Shown here in pieces: positions 6,582-13,113 of a DNA stretch of 18,832 nt. Where the stretch lies: contig CAMLNJ010000005.1 in NCBI GenBank assembly GCA_946481225.1, positions 1-18,832 of the forward strand, read 5' to 3'. Source of the DNA: an uncultured Verrucomicrobiota bacterium (GTDB lineage Bacteria > Verrucomicrobiota > Verrucomicrobiae > Opitutales > Opitutaceae). Numbering within the stretch: position 1 is the stretch's first letter; each line of letters starts with the position of its first letter. The notes under the pieces were generated by a model that did no database searches, was not told where the DNA came from, and saw only the letters and a program-made list of their open reading frames with translations. Made by a program: the position numbers and the translations under genes.

Positions 6582-6786
6582 GCCCGTGAAGTCCGCGTCG
6601 GTGGCGCGTCCTGCGCACCGTGTGGTAACCTACAAGGTATCGAGGCTCACGAAACCGTGGGCGTTAAAAGGCACCGAGAGTGCCATCCGTGCCCTCGCCG
6701 GCAATGCATTGGACGGGGTCGATATCCGACTGAAAATCAACGACGCCAAGCCGGTAGCCAGAAAGCGGGCGCTCGCGCATGCCTGA
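6493..6786 (+). CDS. Small basic protein overlapping the kinase gene; unknown function
   Basis: I do not recognise this protein. It is 85-99 residues depending on the start. The frame begins inside the last 95 bp of the kinase gene in another frame. A perfect AGGAGG (6481-6486) touches an ATG at 6487 and stands 6 nt before an in-frame TTG at 6493, so TTG is the better-spaced start. An ATG at 6529 has no ribosome site. The body is Lys/Arg-rich (ITVKQVTKSKRFADKP) and has a conserved-looking middle, TKPWALKGTESAIRALAGNAL, plus a basic tail, without membrane segments. A strong terminator follows 20 nt after the stop, so kinase and small protein form one transcription unit. A role as antitoxin or nucleic-acid-binding partner is only an inference from position. 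Confidence 0.55.
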   Translation: MRHLARYITVFLMKGITVKQVTKSKRFADKPVKSASVARPAHRVVTYKVSRLTKPWALKGTESAIRALAGNALDGVDIRLKINDAKPVARKRALAHA

Positions 6787-6805
6787 ACAAACTTCCGATT
6801 TACGC

Positions 6806-6843
6806 AAAAAAGCCCCGAAGCGATTTAGTTTCGGGGCTTTTTT
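6806..6843. terminator. Bidirectional intrinsic terminator
   Basis: GCCCCGAA (6812-6819) pairs with TTCGGGGC (6830-6837) around a 10-nt loop. The stem is flanked by six A on the left and six T on the right, so it works on both strands. It ends the kinase/small-protein unit and would also stop reverse-strand transcription from the remnant at 6888-7260. Confidence 0.9.
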
Positions 6844-6887
6844 ATGCCGACTAACGCCGCAGGTAGGTGGCGAGGGGGCCGTCGCGT

Positions 6888-7260
6888 TCAGCTGCTGGTG
6901 ACCTTGCGGGCGCAGACGGAGCTGGTGATGCAGATGTCCTCCGACCAATCGACGGCGAGGAGTTCTCGCGATACATGCGAACCACGTCCACGCCGCCGCG
7001 ACGCAGGCGGAAGGTCTTCATGCGGCAGAGATCGTAGAGCATGGGGCTCTGGCTGGCGTGGAAGATCACCAATTGCTGGCCGACGATGTCCACGTTGGCT
7101 TTGGCGTCGCCGAGCTTGATCGTAGCTTTGGCGAGGATACCGACGTGGATGTCGATGCTCGGGTTGAGGAGGAGCGAGCTGAATTGCGAGGGGGTGACGC
7201 CGACTGAGGCGGCGCCGGCCCGGAGGGCGGAGCGCTTGACACCCGCGTGGAGCCGCGAAG
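6888..7260 (-). pseudogene. Frameshifted, truncated gene remnant of unknown function
   Basis: On the reverse strand a stretch with strong coding character (GC at third positions) reads VGVTPSQFSSLLLNPSIDIH, then GILAKATIKLGD, DIVGQQLVIFHASQSPMLYD and RMKTFRLRRGGVDVVRMYRE. It then loses sense. Moving by one base near 6970 restores a sensible ending, LLAVDWSEDICITSSVCARK, before a TGA at 6888-6890. Upstream of about 7260 I find no credible start, and the tRNA gene follows closely, so the 5' part is missing too. I do not recognise the family; position next to a tRNA gene suggests leftover integrated DNA. Loss of function is likely. A sequencing error could explain the frameshift but not the missing start. 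Confidence 0.5.
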
Positions 7261-7317
7261 CGGCGGGGGCGCGGCTCGAGGCCCGTCGCGAAAAACAAGA
7301 AAAGCCACGCTGACACG

Positions 7318-7347
7318 AAAAGGCCCCGATCTCTAGAGACCGGGGCC
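7318..7347 (-). terminator. Intrinsic terminator of the tRNA-Asp gene
   Basis: On the reverse strand GGCCCCG pairs with CGGGGCC (7341-7347 with 7322-7328). Beyond one mismatch the stem continues through a CTCTAGAG core, and TTTT follows (complement of 7318-7321). It lies 5 nt after the encoded CCA of the tRNA. Confidence 0.8.
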
Positions 7348-7351
7348 AAAA

Positions 7352-7428
7352 TGGCGGGATGGACGGGACTCGAACCCGCGACCTTCTGCGTGACAGGCAG
7401 ACGCTCTAACCAGCTGAGCTACCACCCC
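7352..7428 (-). tRNA. tRNA-Asp (anticodon GTC)
   Basis: A 77-nt cloverleaf on the reverse strand. The acceptor arm GGGGTGG pairs with CCATCCC (one G-T pair), the D-arm contains AGCTCAGCTGGTTAGAGC, and the anticodon loop is CTGTCAC with GTC (complement of 7392-7394). The T-arm is GCGGG/TTCGAGT/CCCGT. The discriminator G is followed by an encoded CCA (7354-7352). A terminator follows directly. Confidence 0.97.
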
Positions 7429-7492
7429 GGAATGGGAAAGGAGTGCGGACCGTAGAATTCGCCGCCTTTCGGTCAAGGGCTTTTTGGAAGAA

Positions 7493-8047
7493 TTATTCGG
7501 GCGAGGCGAAAATACTTGGACGGCAGCCTTCCAATACCGCCCGCCACAATGCGGTTTCCCCGGGCAAGCCATGCGCGTCCAGGGCCTTGGAAATCGCCTC
7601 TTCGCTTGGTTCGACGACTTTGTGTTTCGGGTCGGCCGGCCACTCCGGGCGGAGTCTCCGCGCCAGCGCCCAGCAGGCCCATGCGCGCGTGCGGCGTTGT
7701 TCGCGACGCGGCTCGTTCATTCGGTCCGCATAGTGCTGAAAATGCACGCGCGGGTTTCCGATGAACACCTCCGGCGGCGTGTGCCCGAGAAACCAGGCCA
7801 TCGCCGCGTAGGGCATCGGCCAGGCGCGTAATTCCGGTTCTCCGCCTCGCAGGTCCGCCCCCATGGCGCGGTCGAGACAAAGCACCGCGCGCGCGGCAAG
7901 GCCGCGCTGCCAGAGCGCGTGACCGTATTCCAGGCAGCTGAAATAAAACTCGCCGCCGCGTTCCTCGTCGTGCCGCCCCAGATGGCGGTGATCGAGCCCG
8001 GGAGGCGGCGAGGGCAGGTGAGGGCAGGGCGGAAGAGAAACGGACAT
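7493..8047 (-). CDS. Conserved-looking hypothetical protein
   Basis: I do not recognise this 184-residue protein. It has no signal peptide or membrane segment. It is rich in Trp, Arg and Ala, with FYFSCLEYGHALWQRGLAAR, AVLCLDRAMGADLRG, MPYAAMAWFLGHTP and a C-terminal EEAISKALDAHGLPGETALW. The repeated short helices with Ala/Tyr/Leu spacing give a helical-repeat impression, but no clear TPR consensus. The ATG at 8047 was preferred over one at 8086 because the extra 13 residues are strongly basic and not protein-like; neither start has a good Shine-Dalgarno sequence. Codon use matches the genome core. It is transcribed divergently from the ABC importer operon with about 150 bp between, and convergently towards nothing but the tRNA on the same strand. 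No function is assigned. Confidence 0.7.
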   Translation of the reverse strand: MSVSLPPCPHLPSPPPGLDHRHLGRHDEERGGEFYFSCLEYGHALWQRGLAARAVLCLDRAMGADLRGGEPELRAWPMPYAAMAWFLGHTPPEVFIGNPRVHFQHYADRMNEPRREQRRTRAWACWALARRLRPEWPADPKHKVVEPSEEAISKALDAHGLPGETALWRAVLEGCRPSIFASPE

Positions 8048-8193
8048 GGAACACAGTTTCACCCGCTTTGTCCGCCGTGTGTCCATCGTTTCCCCGAGGA
8101 GGATATTTATCTCGATACGTTATACCCCTTACGGGCTCGACGGGCCGGGGCTGAATCTTCACTTGATGCCTTCCCCCTTCACCCCTCCCACGT
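8048..8193. promoter_or_regulatory. Divergent promoter region for the importer operon
   Basis: This short AT-richer patch (8103-8126) includes TTATAC at 8120-8125, usable as a -10 element for the rightward importer operon. A well-spaced -35 hexamer is not evident, and an AGGAGG at 8097-8102 is too far from any start to act as a ribosome site. Regulation by sugar is likely, but I see no convincing operator palindrome. Confidence 0.3.
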
Positions 8194-9666
8194 TTGCTTC
8201 GGCTTCGTAACATCGCCAAAACCTACCCCGGCGTCCGCGCGCTCCGCGGCGTCGACCTCGAACTCCGCCCCGGCGAGGTGCATGCGCTCCTCGGCGAAAA
8301 CGGCGCGGGCAAGAGCACGCTGATCAAGATCGCCAGCGGCGTCGTCTCTCCCGATCCCGGCGCCGAAATCCGCCTCGGCGACGCCCTCGTTGAAAACGCC
8401 ACCCCGCGCCATATGCAGGAGCTCGGGCTTTCCGTCGTCTACCAGAACCCGACGCTCTTCTCTGAACTCTCCGTCGCGGAAAACCTCCTCCTCGGCGAGG
8501 ACGGCCGCGTGATCTCCTGGCGTCGTCGCGCCGAACAGGCCCGCGAGTTGCTCGCCCGCATCGGCGCCGAACTCGACGTCGAGCGCCCGGTGAAGGAGCT
8601 CCGCATGGCGGAGAAACAACTTCTCGAAATCGCCCGCGCTCTCGGCCGCTCCGCCAAGGTCCTTATCCTCGACGAGCCCACCGCCTCGCTTTCGCAACAC
8701 GACGCCGACCGCCTGCTTGATCTCGTCGAAAAACTCCGCGCCGACGGCGTCGCCATCCTCTATATCACGCACCGACTCGAGGAGGTGCTGCGACTCGCCG
8801 ACCGTTTTACCGTGCTGCGCGATGGTAGCTACGTCGGCACCTACCCCCGCACCGAGGTTGATCGCGCCCGCCTCGTGCAATTGATGGCCGGCCGAGACCT
8901 CAAGGAACTCTTCCCCAAGGTCGCGGCGCCCCTCGGCGACATCGCTCTCGAGACGCGCGGCCTTTGCCACGCGCCCTCCGGCGTGAAGGACGTCAGTCTC
9001 TCCGTCCGTCGTGGCGAGATCCTCGGCCTCGGCGGCCTTGTCGGCGCCGGCCGCACCGAGTTTGCCCGCGTGCTCTTCGGCCTCGCTCCCGCCACCGCCG
9101 GCGAGATCCTCGTCGACGGAAAACCCGTCCGCATCGCCTCGGTCGGCGACGCCCTCGCGCAGGGCCTTGCCTACGTGCCTGAGGACCGCAAGGAGCACGG
9201 CGTCGTCGAGGCGCTGCCCATCGCGGAAAACATCTCGCTCCCCGTGCTCCGTCGTCTTGGCGGCGTATGGCTCGACGAGACGCAGGAAAACGCCCTCGCC
9301 GCCGATCTCGCCCGCCGCCTCGGCGTGAAGGCCGCGTCGATCTTCGTCGCCGCCGGCACGCTCTCGGGCGGCAACCAGCAAAAGGTGTCCCTCGCCCGCT
9401 GGCTCGCGACCAAGCCGCGCATCCTCATCCTCGACGAGCCCACCCAAGGCATCGACGTCGGCGCGAAAGCCGAGATCCACCGTCTCATGGGCGAACTCGT
9501 TAAAGAGGGCATGGCCATCATCCTCATCTCCTCCGAAATGCCCGAGCTGCTCGGCCTCGCCGACCGCATCGCGGTTTTCCGCCGCGGTCGCGTCGCCGGC
9601 GTCCTGCCCGCGCGCGAGGCCACGCGCGAGAGCCTGCTTCACCTCGCCCTGGAGGACGCCGCATGA
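8194..9666 (+). CDS. Sugar (rhamnose-type) ABC importer, double ATP-binding protein
   Basis: This 490-residue protein is a RbsA/RhaT-type ATPase with two ABC domains that powers sugar import at the inner membrane face. Domain 1 has Walker A GENGAGKST (34-42) and VLILDEPTAS as Walker B. Its signature, LRMAEKQ, is degenerate, as usual in this family. Domain 2 has the typical degenerate Walker A (GLVGAGRTEF), a full LSGGNQQK signature and ILILDEPTQGIDVG. The only in-frame start is TTG 8194, because a TGA stands at 8164-8166 and there is no Shine-Dalgarno sequence. An ATG at 8166 in another frame would give a natural N-terminus if one base were removed, so a frameshift or sequence error is possible. 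The next gene overlaps by 4 nt. Rhamnose specificity is inferred from the binding protein. Confidence 0.92.
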   Translation: MLRLRNIAKTYPGVRALRGVDLELRPGEVHALLGENGAGKSTLIKIASGVVSPDPGAEIRLGDALVENATPRHMQELGLSVVYQNPTLFSELSVAENLLLGEDGRVISWRRRAEQARELLARIGAELDVERPVKELRMAEKQLLEIARALGRSAKVLILDEPTASLSQHDADRLLDLVEKLRADGVAILYITHRLEEVLRLADRFTVLRDGSYVGTYPRTEVDRARLVQLMAGRDLKELFPKVAAPLGDIALETRGLCHAPSGVKDVSLSVRRGEILGLGGLVGAGRTEFARVLFGLAPATAGEILVDGKPVRIASVGDALAQGLAYVPEDRKEHGVVEALPIAENISLPVLRRLGGVWLDETQENALAADLARRLGVKAASIFVAAGTLSGGNQQKVSLARWLATKPRILILDEPTQGIDVGAKAEIHRLMGELVKEGMAIILISSEMPELLGLADRIAVFRRGRVAGVLPAREATRESLLHLALEDAA

Positions 9667-10610
9667 TCGCCCTCGCCCGCCGCCACCCGCGCGAGACCGC
9701 CCTGCTCGTCGCCCTCGCGTTGCTGTTTCTCCTGCCGCTTTTTGGCGTGGATGGCTTCTACGCCGTCGGCACCTTCCGCAGCCTCGCGATCGACAACCTC
9801 CCCGTGCTGCTCGCCGCCGCGGGCATGACGCTCGTCATCGTCGCCGGGCAGATCGACATCTCCGTCGGCTCGCAATTCGTCGTCGGCGGCATCGCCGCCG
9901 GCCTGCTCGCGAAGTCCGGCCTGCCCATGCCGCTGGTCGTTCTTGCCACGCTCGTCATCGGCGCCGCGCTTGGCGCGCTCAACGGCCTGCTTGTCGTGGC
10001 CGCGCGGATACCGGCGATCATCGCCACGCTCGCCACGATGGTGCTTCTGCGCAACGGCGTGCTTCGCGCCACCGGCGGCGATTGGATCCAGGACCTGCCG
10101 CCCGGTTTCCAATGGTTCGGCCTCTCCACCGGCGTCGCGCAGACCGTCTACCTCGTCGCCGCCGGCGCGCTCTTCGCCGCCTTTGCCTGGGCGATGCGCA
10201 ACACCTCGGCCGGCCGCGCCTTCTACGCCGTGGGTTGCGACCACGAGGCCGCGCGCCGCATCGGTCTCCAGCCGCTCCGCTGGGTCGTCGGCGCCTTCGC
10301 GATCCTCGGCGCGGCCACCGCGGCGGCCGCGCTTTTCAATTTCACCCGTTACCCGACGATCGAGACCAACGCCGGTCTCGGTTTTGAACTAAAGGTCATC
10401 GCCGCCGTCGTGGTCGGCGGCGCCTCGATCACCGGCGGCCGCGGCTCGCTTTTCGGCACGCTGCTCGGCGTCGCGTTGCTAGGCTCGATCGGCACCGTCT
10501 TCACTTTCCTGCACATGGACCCCGCGTGGGAGAAAGCCATCCAAGGCGCGATTCTCCTCGTCGCCGTCGTGGCCGACACCGCCTTCCAGAAGGAGGCCCG
10601 CCGTGCCTGA
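9663..10610 (+). CDS. Sugar (rhamnose-type) ABC importer permease 1
   Basis: This 315-residue inner-membrane protein is of the RbsC/RhaP class. Hydrophobic segments run throughout, and the family hallmark LVIVAGQIDISVGSQFVVGG lies near residues 58-77. ALGALNGLLVVAARIPAIIA is the second conserved segment, and AAVVVGGASITGGRGSLFGT near 245-265 is the conserved cytoplasmic coupling region. Length is normal. The ATG overlaps the ATPase gene by 4 nt and is preceded by GGAGG (9651-9655) at 7 nt, so the start is secure. It forms the channel together with permease 2 encoded by the next gene. Nothing is missing or unusual in the protein itself. Confidence 0.93.
   Translation: MIALARRHPRETALLVALALLFLLPLFGVDGFYAVGTFRSLAIDNLPVLLAAAGMTLVIVAGQIDISVGSQFVVGGIAAGLLAKSGLPMPLVVLATLVIGAALGALNGLLVVAARIPAIIATLATMVLLRNGVLRATGGDWIQDLPPGFQWFGLSTGVAQTVYLVAAGALFAAFAWAMRNTSAGRAFYAVGCDHEAARRIGLQPLRWVVGAFAILGAATAAAALFNFTRYPTIETNAGLGFELKVIAAVVVGGASITGGRGSLFGTLLGVALLGSIGTVFTFLHMDPAWEKAIQGAILLVAVVADTAFQKEARRA
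10590..10605 (+). promoter_or_regulatory. Ribosome binding site fixing the start of the fusion gene
   Basis: AAGGAGG at 10590-10596 stands 6 nt before GTG 10603. This strong site favours initiation there over the in-frame GTG at 10675 that lies just past the palindrome, which means the palindrome is translated. Confidence 0.75.
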
Positions 10611-12795
10611 GCCTTCGCAGCCCGTTGTAGGCCCGGCCGTTGGCCGGGCAGCCCGACCGGCGGTCGGGCCTACGGTGGATCTCGGCCGTCCCTCCTGGTT
10701 CGCCCGCGTCTGCCCGAACGCCGAGTGGGTGCTCGTCCTCGTGCTTCTCGCCGAGATCGCCGCATTCGCGTTCGCCCATCCGCGTTTCCTCTCGCTCGAC
10801 AACACCTTCGAGATCGCGCGCCTGGCCGCCGAGGTCGGCCTGCTGGCTTTCGGCCTTACTTTCGTGATCAAGACCGGCGGCATCGATCTCTCCGTCGGCT
10901 CGATGATGGGCCTCGTCGCGGTCGCGCTCGGCGGCGCGTGGTCGCTCGGCCTGCCGATTTGGCTCGCCGCCGTGCTCGCGGTCGCGCTCGGCGCGGCGGG
11001 CGGGGCGCTCCACGGCTTGCTCGTCACGCGGCTGCGCGTGCCGCCGCTCATCGTGACGCTCGGCACCTTTTCGCTCTACCGCGGCCTCGCCGAGGCGCTC
11101 ACCGGCGGCGCGCGCAGCTACATCGGTTTCCCCGATTCCTTCCTCGCCCTCGGCCAGGGCTACCTCGGCGGCTGGCTGCCTGTGCAACTCCTCGTGGTCG
11201 GCGCGCTTTTCCTCGCGCTCTGGGTTTTGCTTCACCGCACCGTCTTCGGCCGCGAACTCGGCGTCATCGGCTTCAACGCCGAGGGCGCGCGCTTCGCCGG
11301 CGTGCGCGTCGGCTCGGTGACGCTCCGCGTCTACGTGCTCTGCGGCGCCTGCGCGGCGCTCGCGGGGCTCGTCTACGTCTCGCGCATCGGCCAGGCCAAG
11401 GCCGACGCCGGTCTCGGCTATGAACTCACCGCCATCGCCGCGGTCGTGCTCGGCGGCGTTTCGATCAACGGCGGACGCGGCACGCTTCACGGCACCTTGC
11501 TCGGCCTGCTCTGCTTGATCGTGCTGCAAAACGGCCTCCGCCTCGCGGGTCAGCCGAGTGAGATCGCCGGCCTGCTCACCGGCGCCGTGCTCATCGGCGC
11601 TATCGCCGCCTCGCAATTCCTCTTCCGTCCCAAGGCGCGCCCCGCCGCCGCGGGCTCCTCGCTCCCTGCTCCCGGCTCCCCGCTCTCAAACCCCGACGAA
11701 CTCGACATGAAGAACAGCCAACTCGCCCTGCTGGTCGCCGCCATCCTCGGCGGCGCCGCGCTCATCGCCGTCAGCAACTTCTCCCTCTCCCGCGCCGTTC
11801 GCGATGTCGCGGCCGCGCACTCCGCGGCTCCGTCCGGCTCTTCTTCGGCTGCCGCTTCGTCCGCCCATGCCGCCGCGCCGACGCCGGCGGTGAAGCCTGT
11901 CCTCGCGCTCACGCCGAAGGCCAAGGCCGATCCTTACTTCGTGTCCTGCAAGCAGGGAGCCGACGAGGCCGCCGCCGAGCTCGGCGTCGACCTTCTCTGG
12001 GACGCCCCCACCGATCCCGATCCGGCCAAGCAGACCGAGGTCGTCGAGGCGTGGATCACGCGCGGCGTGAACGCCATCGCCGCGAGCTGCGCCAGCCCCG
12101 AGGCGCTGTCCTCCGTGCTTCGCAAGGCGCAGGCGCGCGGCATCAAGGTCATCTCCTGGGACGCCGACGCCAAGGCCGACGCGCGCTCCTTCTTCGTCAA
12201 CCAGGCCACCTCCGAAGGCATCGGCTCCACGCTCGCCGACGAGGGTGCGCGCCTCGCCGGCGGCTCGGGCAGCTACGCGATCATCACCGCCTCGCTAACC
12301 GACTCGAACCAGAACGAGTGGATCAAGTTTATCAAAGCCCGGATGGCCGAGAAGCATCCGAACATGAGCCTCGCCGCGATCCACCCCTCCGAGGGCCAGC
12401 GCGACCGCGCCATGACCGAGGCGCGCAACATCATCCGCGCCCATCCGGAGGTGAAGGTGATCATCGCCGTCGCCGCCCCGGCCGTCCCCGGCGCCGCCGA
12501 GGCGCTGAAGCAGGAGAACCGCCGCGACGTGAAGCTCACCGGCCTCTCCGTGCCGAGCCTGTGCAAGACCTACGTGCATGACGACTGGATCCAGAGCATC
12601 GTCCTTTGGAACACCCGCGATCTCGGTTACCTCACCGTGCGCGCCGCGCAGGCGGTGCAGACCGGCGCGCTCAAGCCCGGCGCGACGAGTTTCGAGGCCG
12701 GCCGCCTCGGCACGCTCAAAGTCGAGGGCGATCAGATCATCCTCGGCAAGCCCTTCATCTTCGACGCGTCGAACATCGACCAGTTCAACTTTTGA
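10603..12795 (+). CDS. Fusion of sugar ABC permease 2 with rhamnose-type periplasmic binding protein
   Basis: One uninterrupted frame of 730 residues carries two transporter parts. Residues about 28-345 are a second RbsC/RhaQ-class permease (FVIKTGGIDLSVGSMMG; AVVLGGVSINGGRGTLHG). After a Pro/Ser-rich joint comes MKNSQLALLVAAILGGAALI (369-388), which looks like the former signal peptide of a separate gene and can now act as an extra membrane helix. An Ala/Ser linker (about 394-435) leads to a complete binding protein resembling RhaS: DPYFVSCKQGADEAA, then FFVNQATSEGIG, ITASLTDSNQNEWIKF, AAPAVPGAAEA, LSVPSLCKTYV, SIVLWNTRDLGYLTV and a C-terminal KPFIFDASNIDQF. These motifs favour rhamnose over autoinducer-2. 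The internal ATG 11707 has no Shine-Dalgarno sequence. Residues 8-24 are encoded by a palindromic repeat. No lipobox is present. Confidence 0.85.
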   Translation: MPEPSQPVVGPAVGRAARPAVGPTVDLGRPSWFARVCPNAEWVLVLVLLAEIAAFAFAHPRFLSLDNTFEIARLAAEVGLLAFGLTFVIKTGGIDLSVGSMMGLVAVALGGAWSLGLPIWLAAVLAVALGAAGGALHGLLVTRLRVPPLIVTLGTFSLYRGLAEALTGGARSYIGFPDSFLALGQGYLGGWLPVQLLVVGALFLALWVLLHRTVFGRELGVIGFNAEGARFAGVRVGSVTLRVYVLCGACAALAGLVYVSRIGQAKADAGLGYELTAIAAVVLGGVSINGGRGTLHGTLLGLLCLIVLQNGLRLAGQPSEIAGLLTGAVLIGAIAASQFLFRPKARPAAAGSSLPAPGSPLSNPDELDMKNSQLALLVAAILGGAALIAVSNFSLSRAVRDVAAAHSAAPSGSSSAAASSAHAAAPTPAVKPVLALTPKAKADPYFVSCKQGADEAAAELGVDLLWDAPTDPDPAKQTEVVEAWITRGVNAIAASCASPEALSSVLRKAQARGIKVISWDADAKADARSFFVNQATSEGIGSTLADEGARLAGGSGSYAIITASLTDSNQNEWIKFIKARMAEKHPNMSLAAIHPSEGQRDRAMTEARNIIRAHPEVKVIIAVAAPAVPGAAEALKQENRRDVKLTGLSVPSLCKTYVHDDWIQSIVLWNTRDLGYLTVRAAQAVQTGALKPGATSFEAGRLGTLKVEGDQIILGKPFIFDASNIDQFNF
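10627..10673. repeat. Compound palindromic element inside the fusion gene
   Basis: The outer arms GTAGGCCCGGCCG (10627-10639) and CGGTCGGGCCTAC (10661-10673) pair at 12 of 13. Inside are two perfect small hairpins: CCCGGCC/GGCCGGG (10632-10638 with 10642-10648) and CCCGACC/GGTCGGG (10652-10658 with 10662-10668). This two-hairpin design is typical of REP-like elements. It encodes the repetitive VVGPAVGRAARPAVGP peptide. The second hairpin has the same arms as 1716-1735. Confidence 0.75.
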
Positions 12796-12844
12796 CGAAA
12801 GATCGGCGAGAGAGGCGGATACGGCTGGATGTCTGACGGGTGGG

Positions 12845-12864
12845 CGTGCGCTTCCCTGCGCACG
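12845..12864. repeat. Hairpin repeat downstream of the importer operon
   Basis: CGTGCGC pairs with GCGCACG around the loop TTCCCT. It could end the importer transcript but lacks a U-tract. It shares a 13-nt core with the ftsZ downstream region. Confidence 0.45.
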
Positions 12865-12927
12865 CGGTTGTTCGGGCCGTATCGAGGGTTAAACCGGTGG
12901 CACCTTTCGGCGGGGCCCTCGGCTCGA

Positions 12928-12944
12928 AATACTCCCCGAGTATT
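12928..12944. repeat. Small AT-containing hairpin
   Basis: AATACTC (12928-12934) and GAGTATT (12938-12944) pair perfectly around CCC. There is no U-tract. Its role is unknown; it is probably part of the same intergenic repeat block. Confidence 0.4.
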
Positions 12945-13045
12945 GTTCGCCCGTCGGGCTCGCCATCCGTCTGCGGCTCGATGCCTTGCCAATTCACCTC
13001 GCTGCTCCGCCGCCCAACTGCATGACGCCGTTTCGCAACGCGGGC

Positions 13046-13059
13046 TTGATGTGGGTCAA
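13046..13059. promoter_or_regulatory. DNR/FNR-type operator upstream of the small membrane protein
   Basis: TTGATGTGGGTCAA matches the FNR/DNR consensus TTGAT-N4-ATCAA at nine of ten conserved positions. Its centre is about 61 bp before the ATG at 13114, a distance compatible with activation. No good -10 hexamer lies at the ideal spacing. The likely binder is the Crp/Fnr protein encoded at 13725-14441. Confidence 0.65.
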
Positions 13060-13113
13060 GGGAAACGCGGGCGGTGCTTTCGGTCGGCGAAGTGCGGAGG
13101 CAGACTGCGGGGC

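Larger units (their letters stand above)
6844..7351. other. Stretch between the bidirectional terminator and tRNA-Asp
   Basis: No intact gene is present. It holds the frameshifted remnant at 6888-7260 and, at its right end, the terminator of the tRNA gene. I searched for direct repeats of the tRNA 3' end that would mark an integrase attachment site and saw none in this stretch. Confidence 0.5.
12796..13113. other. Structured intergenic region after the importer operon
   Basis: No gene is supported. It contains a perfect 7-bp hairpin CGTGCGC/GCGCACG (12845-12851 with 12858-12864), whose complement shares the 13-mer GCGTGCGCAGGGA with position 831. A second perfect hairpin, AATACTC/GAGTATT, is at 12928-12944, and a DNR/FNR-type box lies at 13046-13059. 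The stretch between 12890 and 13020 has a repeat-like look but no partner in this window. Confidence 0.5.

Noticed and set aside
7340..7440. Integrase attachment site at tRNA-Asp
   Set aside because: No integrase gene and no repeat of the tRNA 3' end seen in the window.
8179..9642. 487-codon reverse frame over the ATPase gene
   Set aside because: Antisense shadow of a certain ABC ATPase with all motifs intact.
10501..11616. 371-codon reverse frame over the permease
   Set aside because: Antisense shadow rich in Glu/Arg/Ala with no domain; the + strand carries the permease motifs.
11707..12795. Binding protein as an independently translated gene from ATG 11707
   Set aside because: No Shine-Dalgarno sequence and no stop codon upstream; kept as a possibility only, because the segment does look like an ancestral signal peptide.
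12829..13113. N-terminal extension of the small membrane protein
   Set aside because: It runs through hairpins and the DNR/FNR box and has no protein character.
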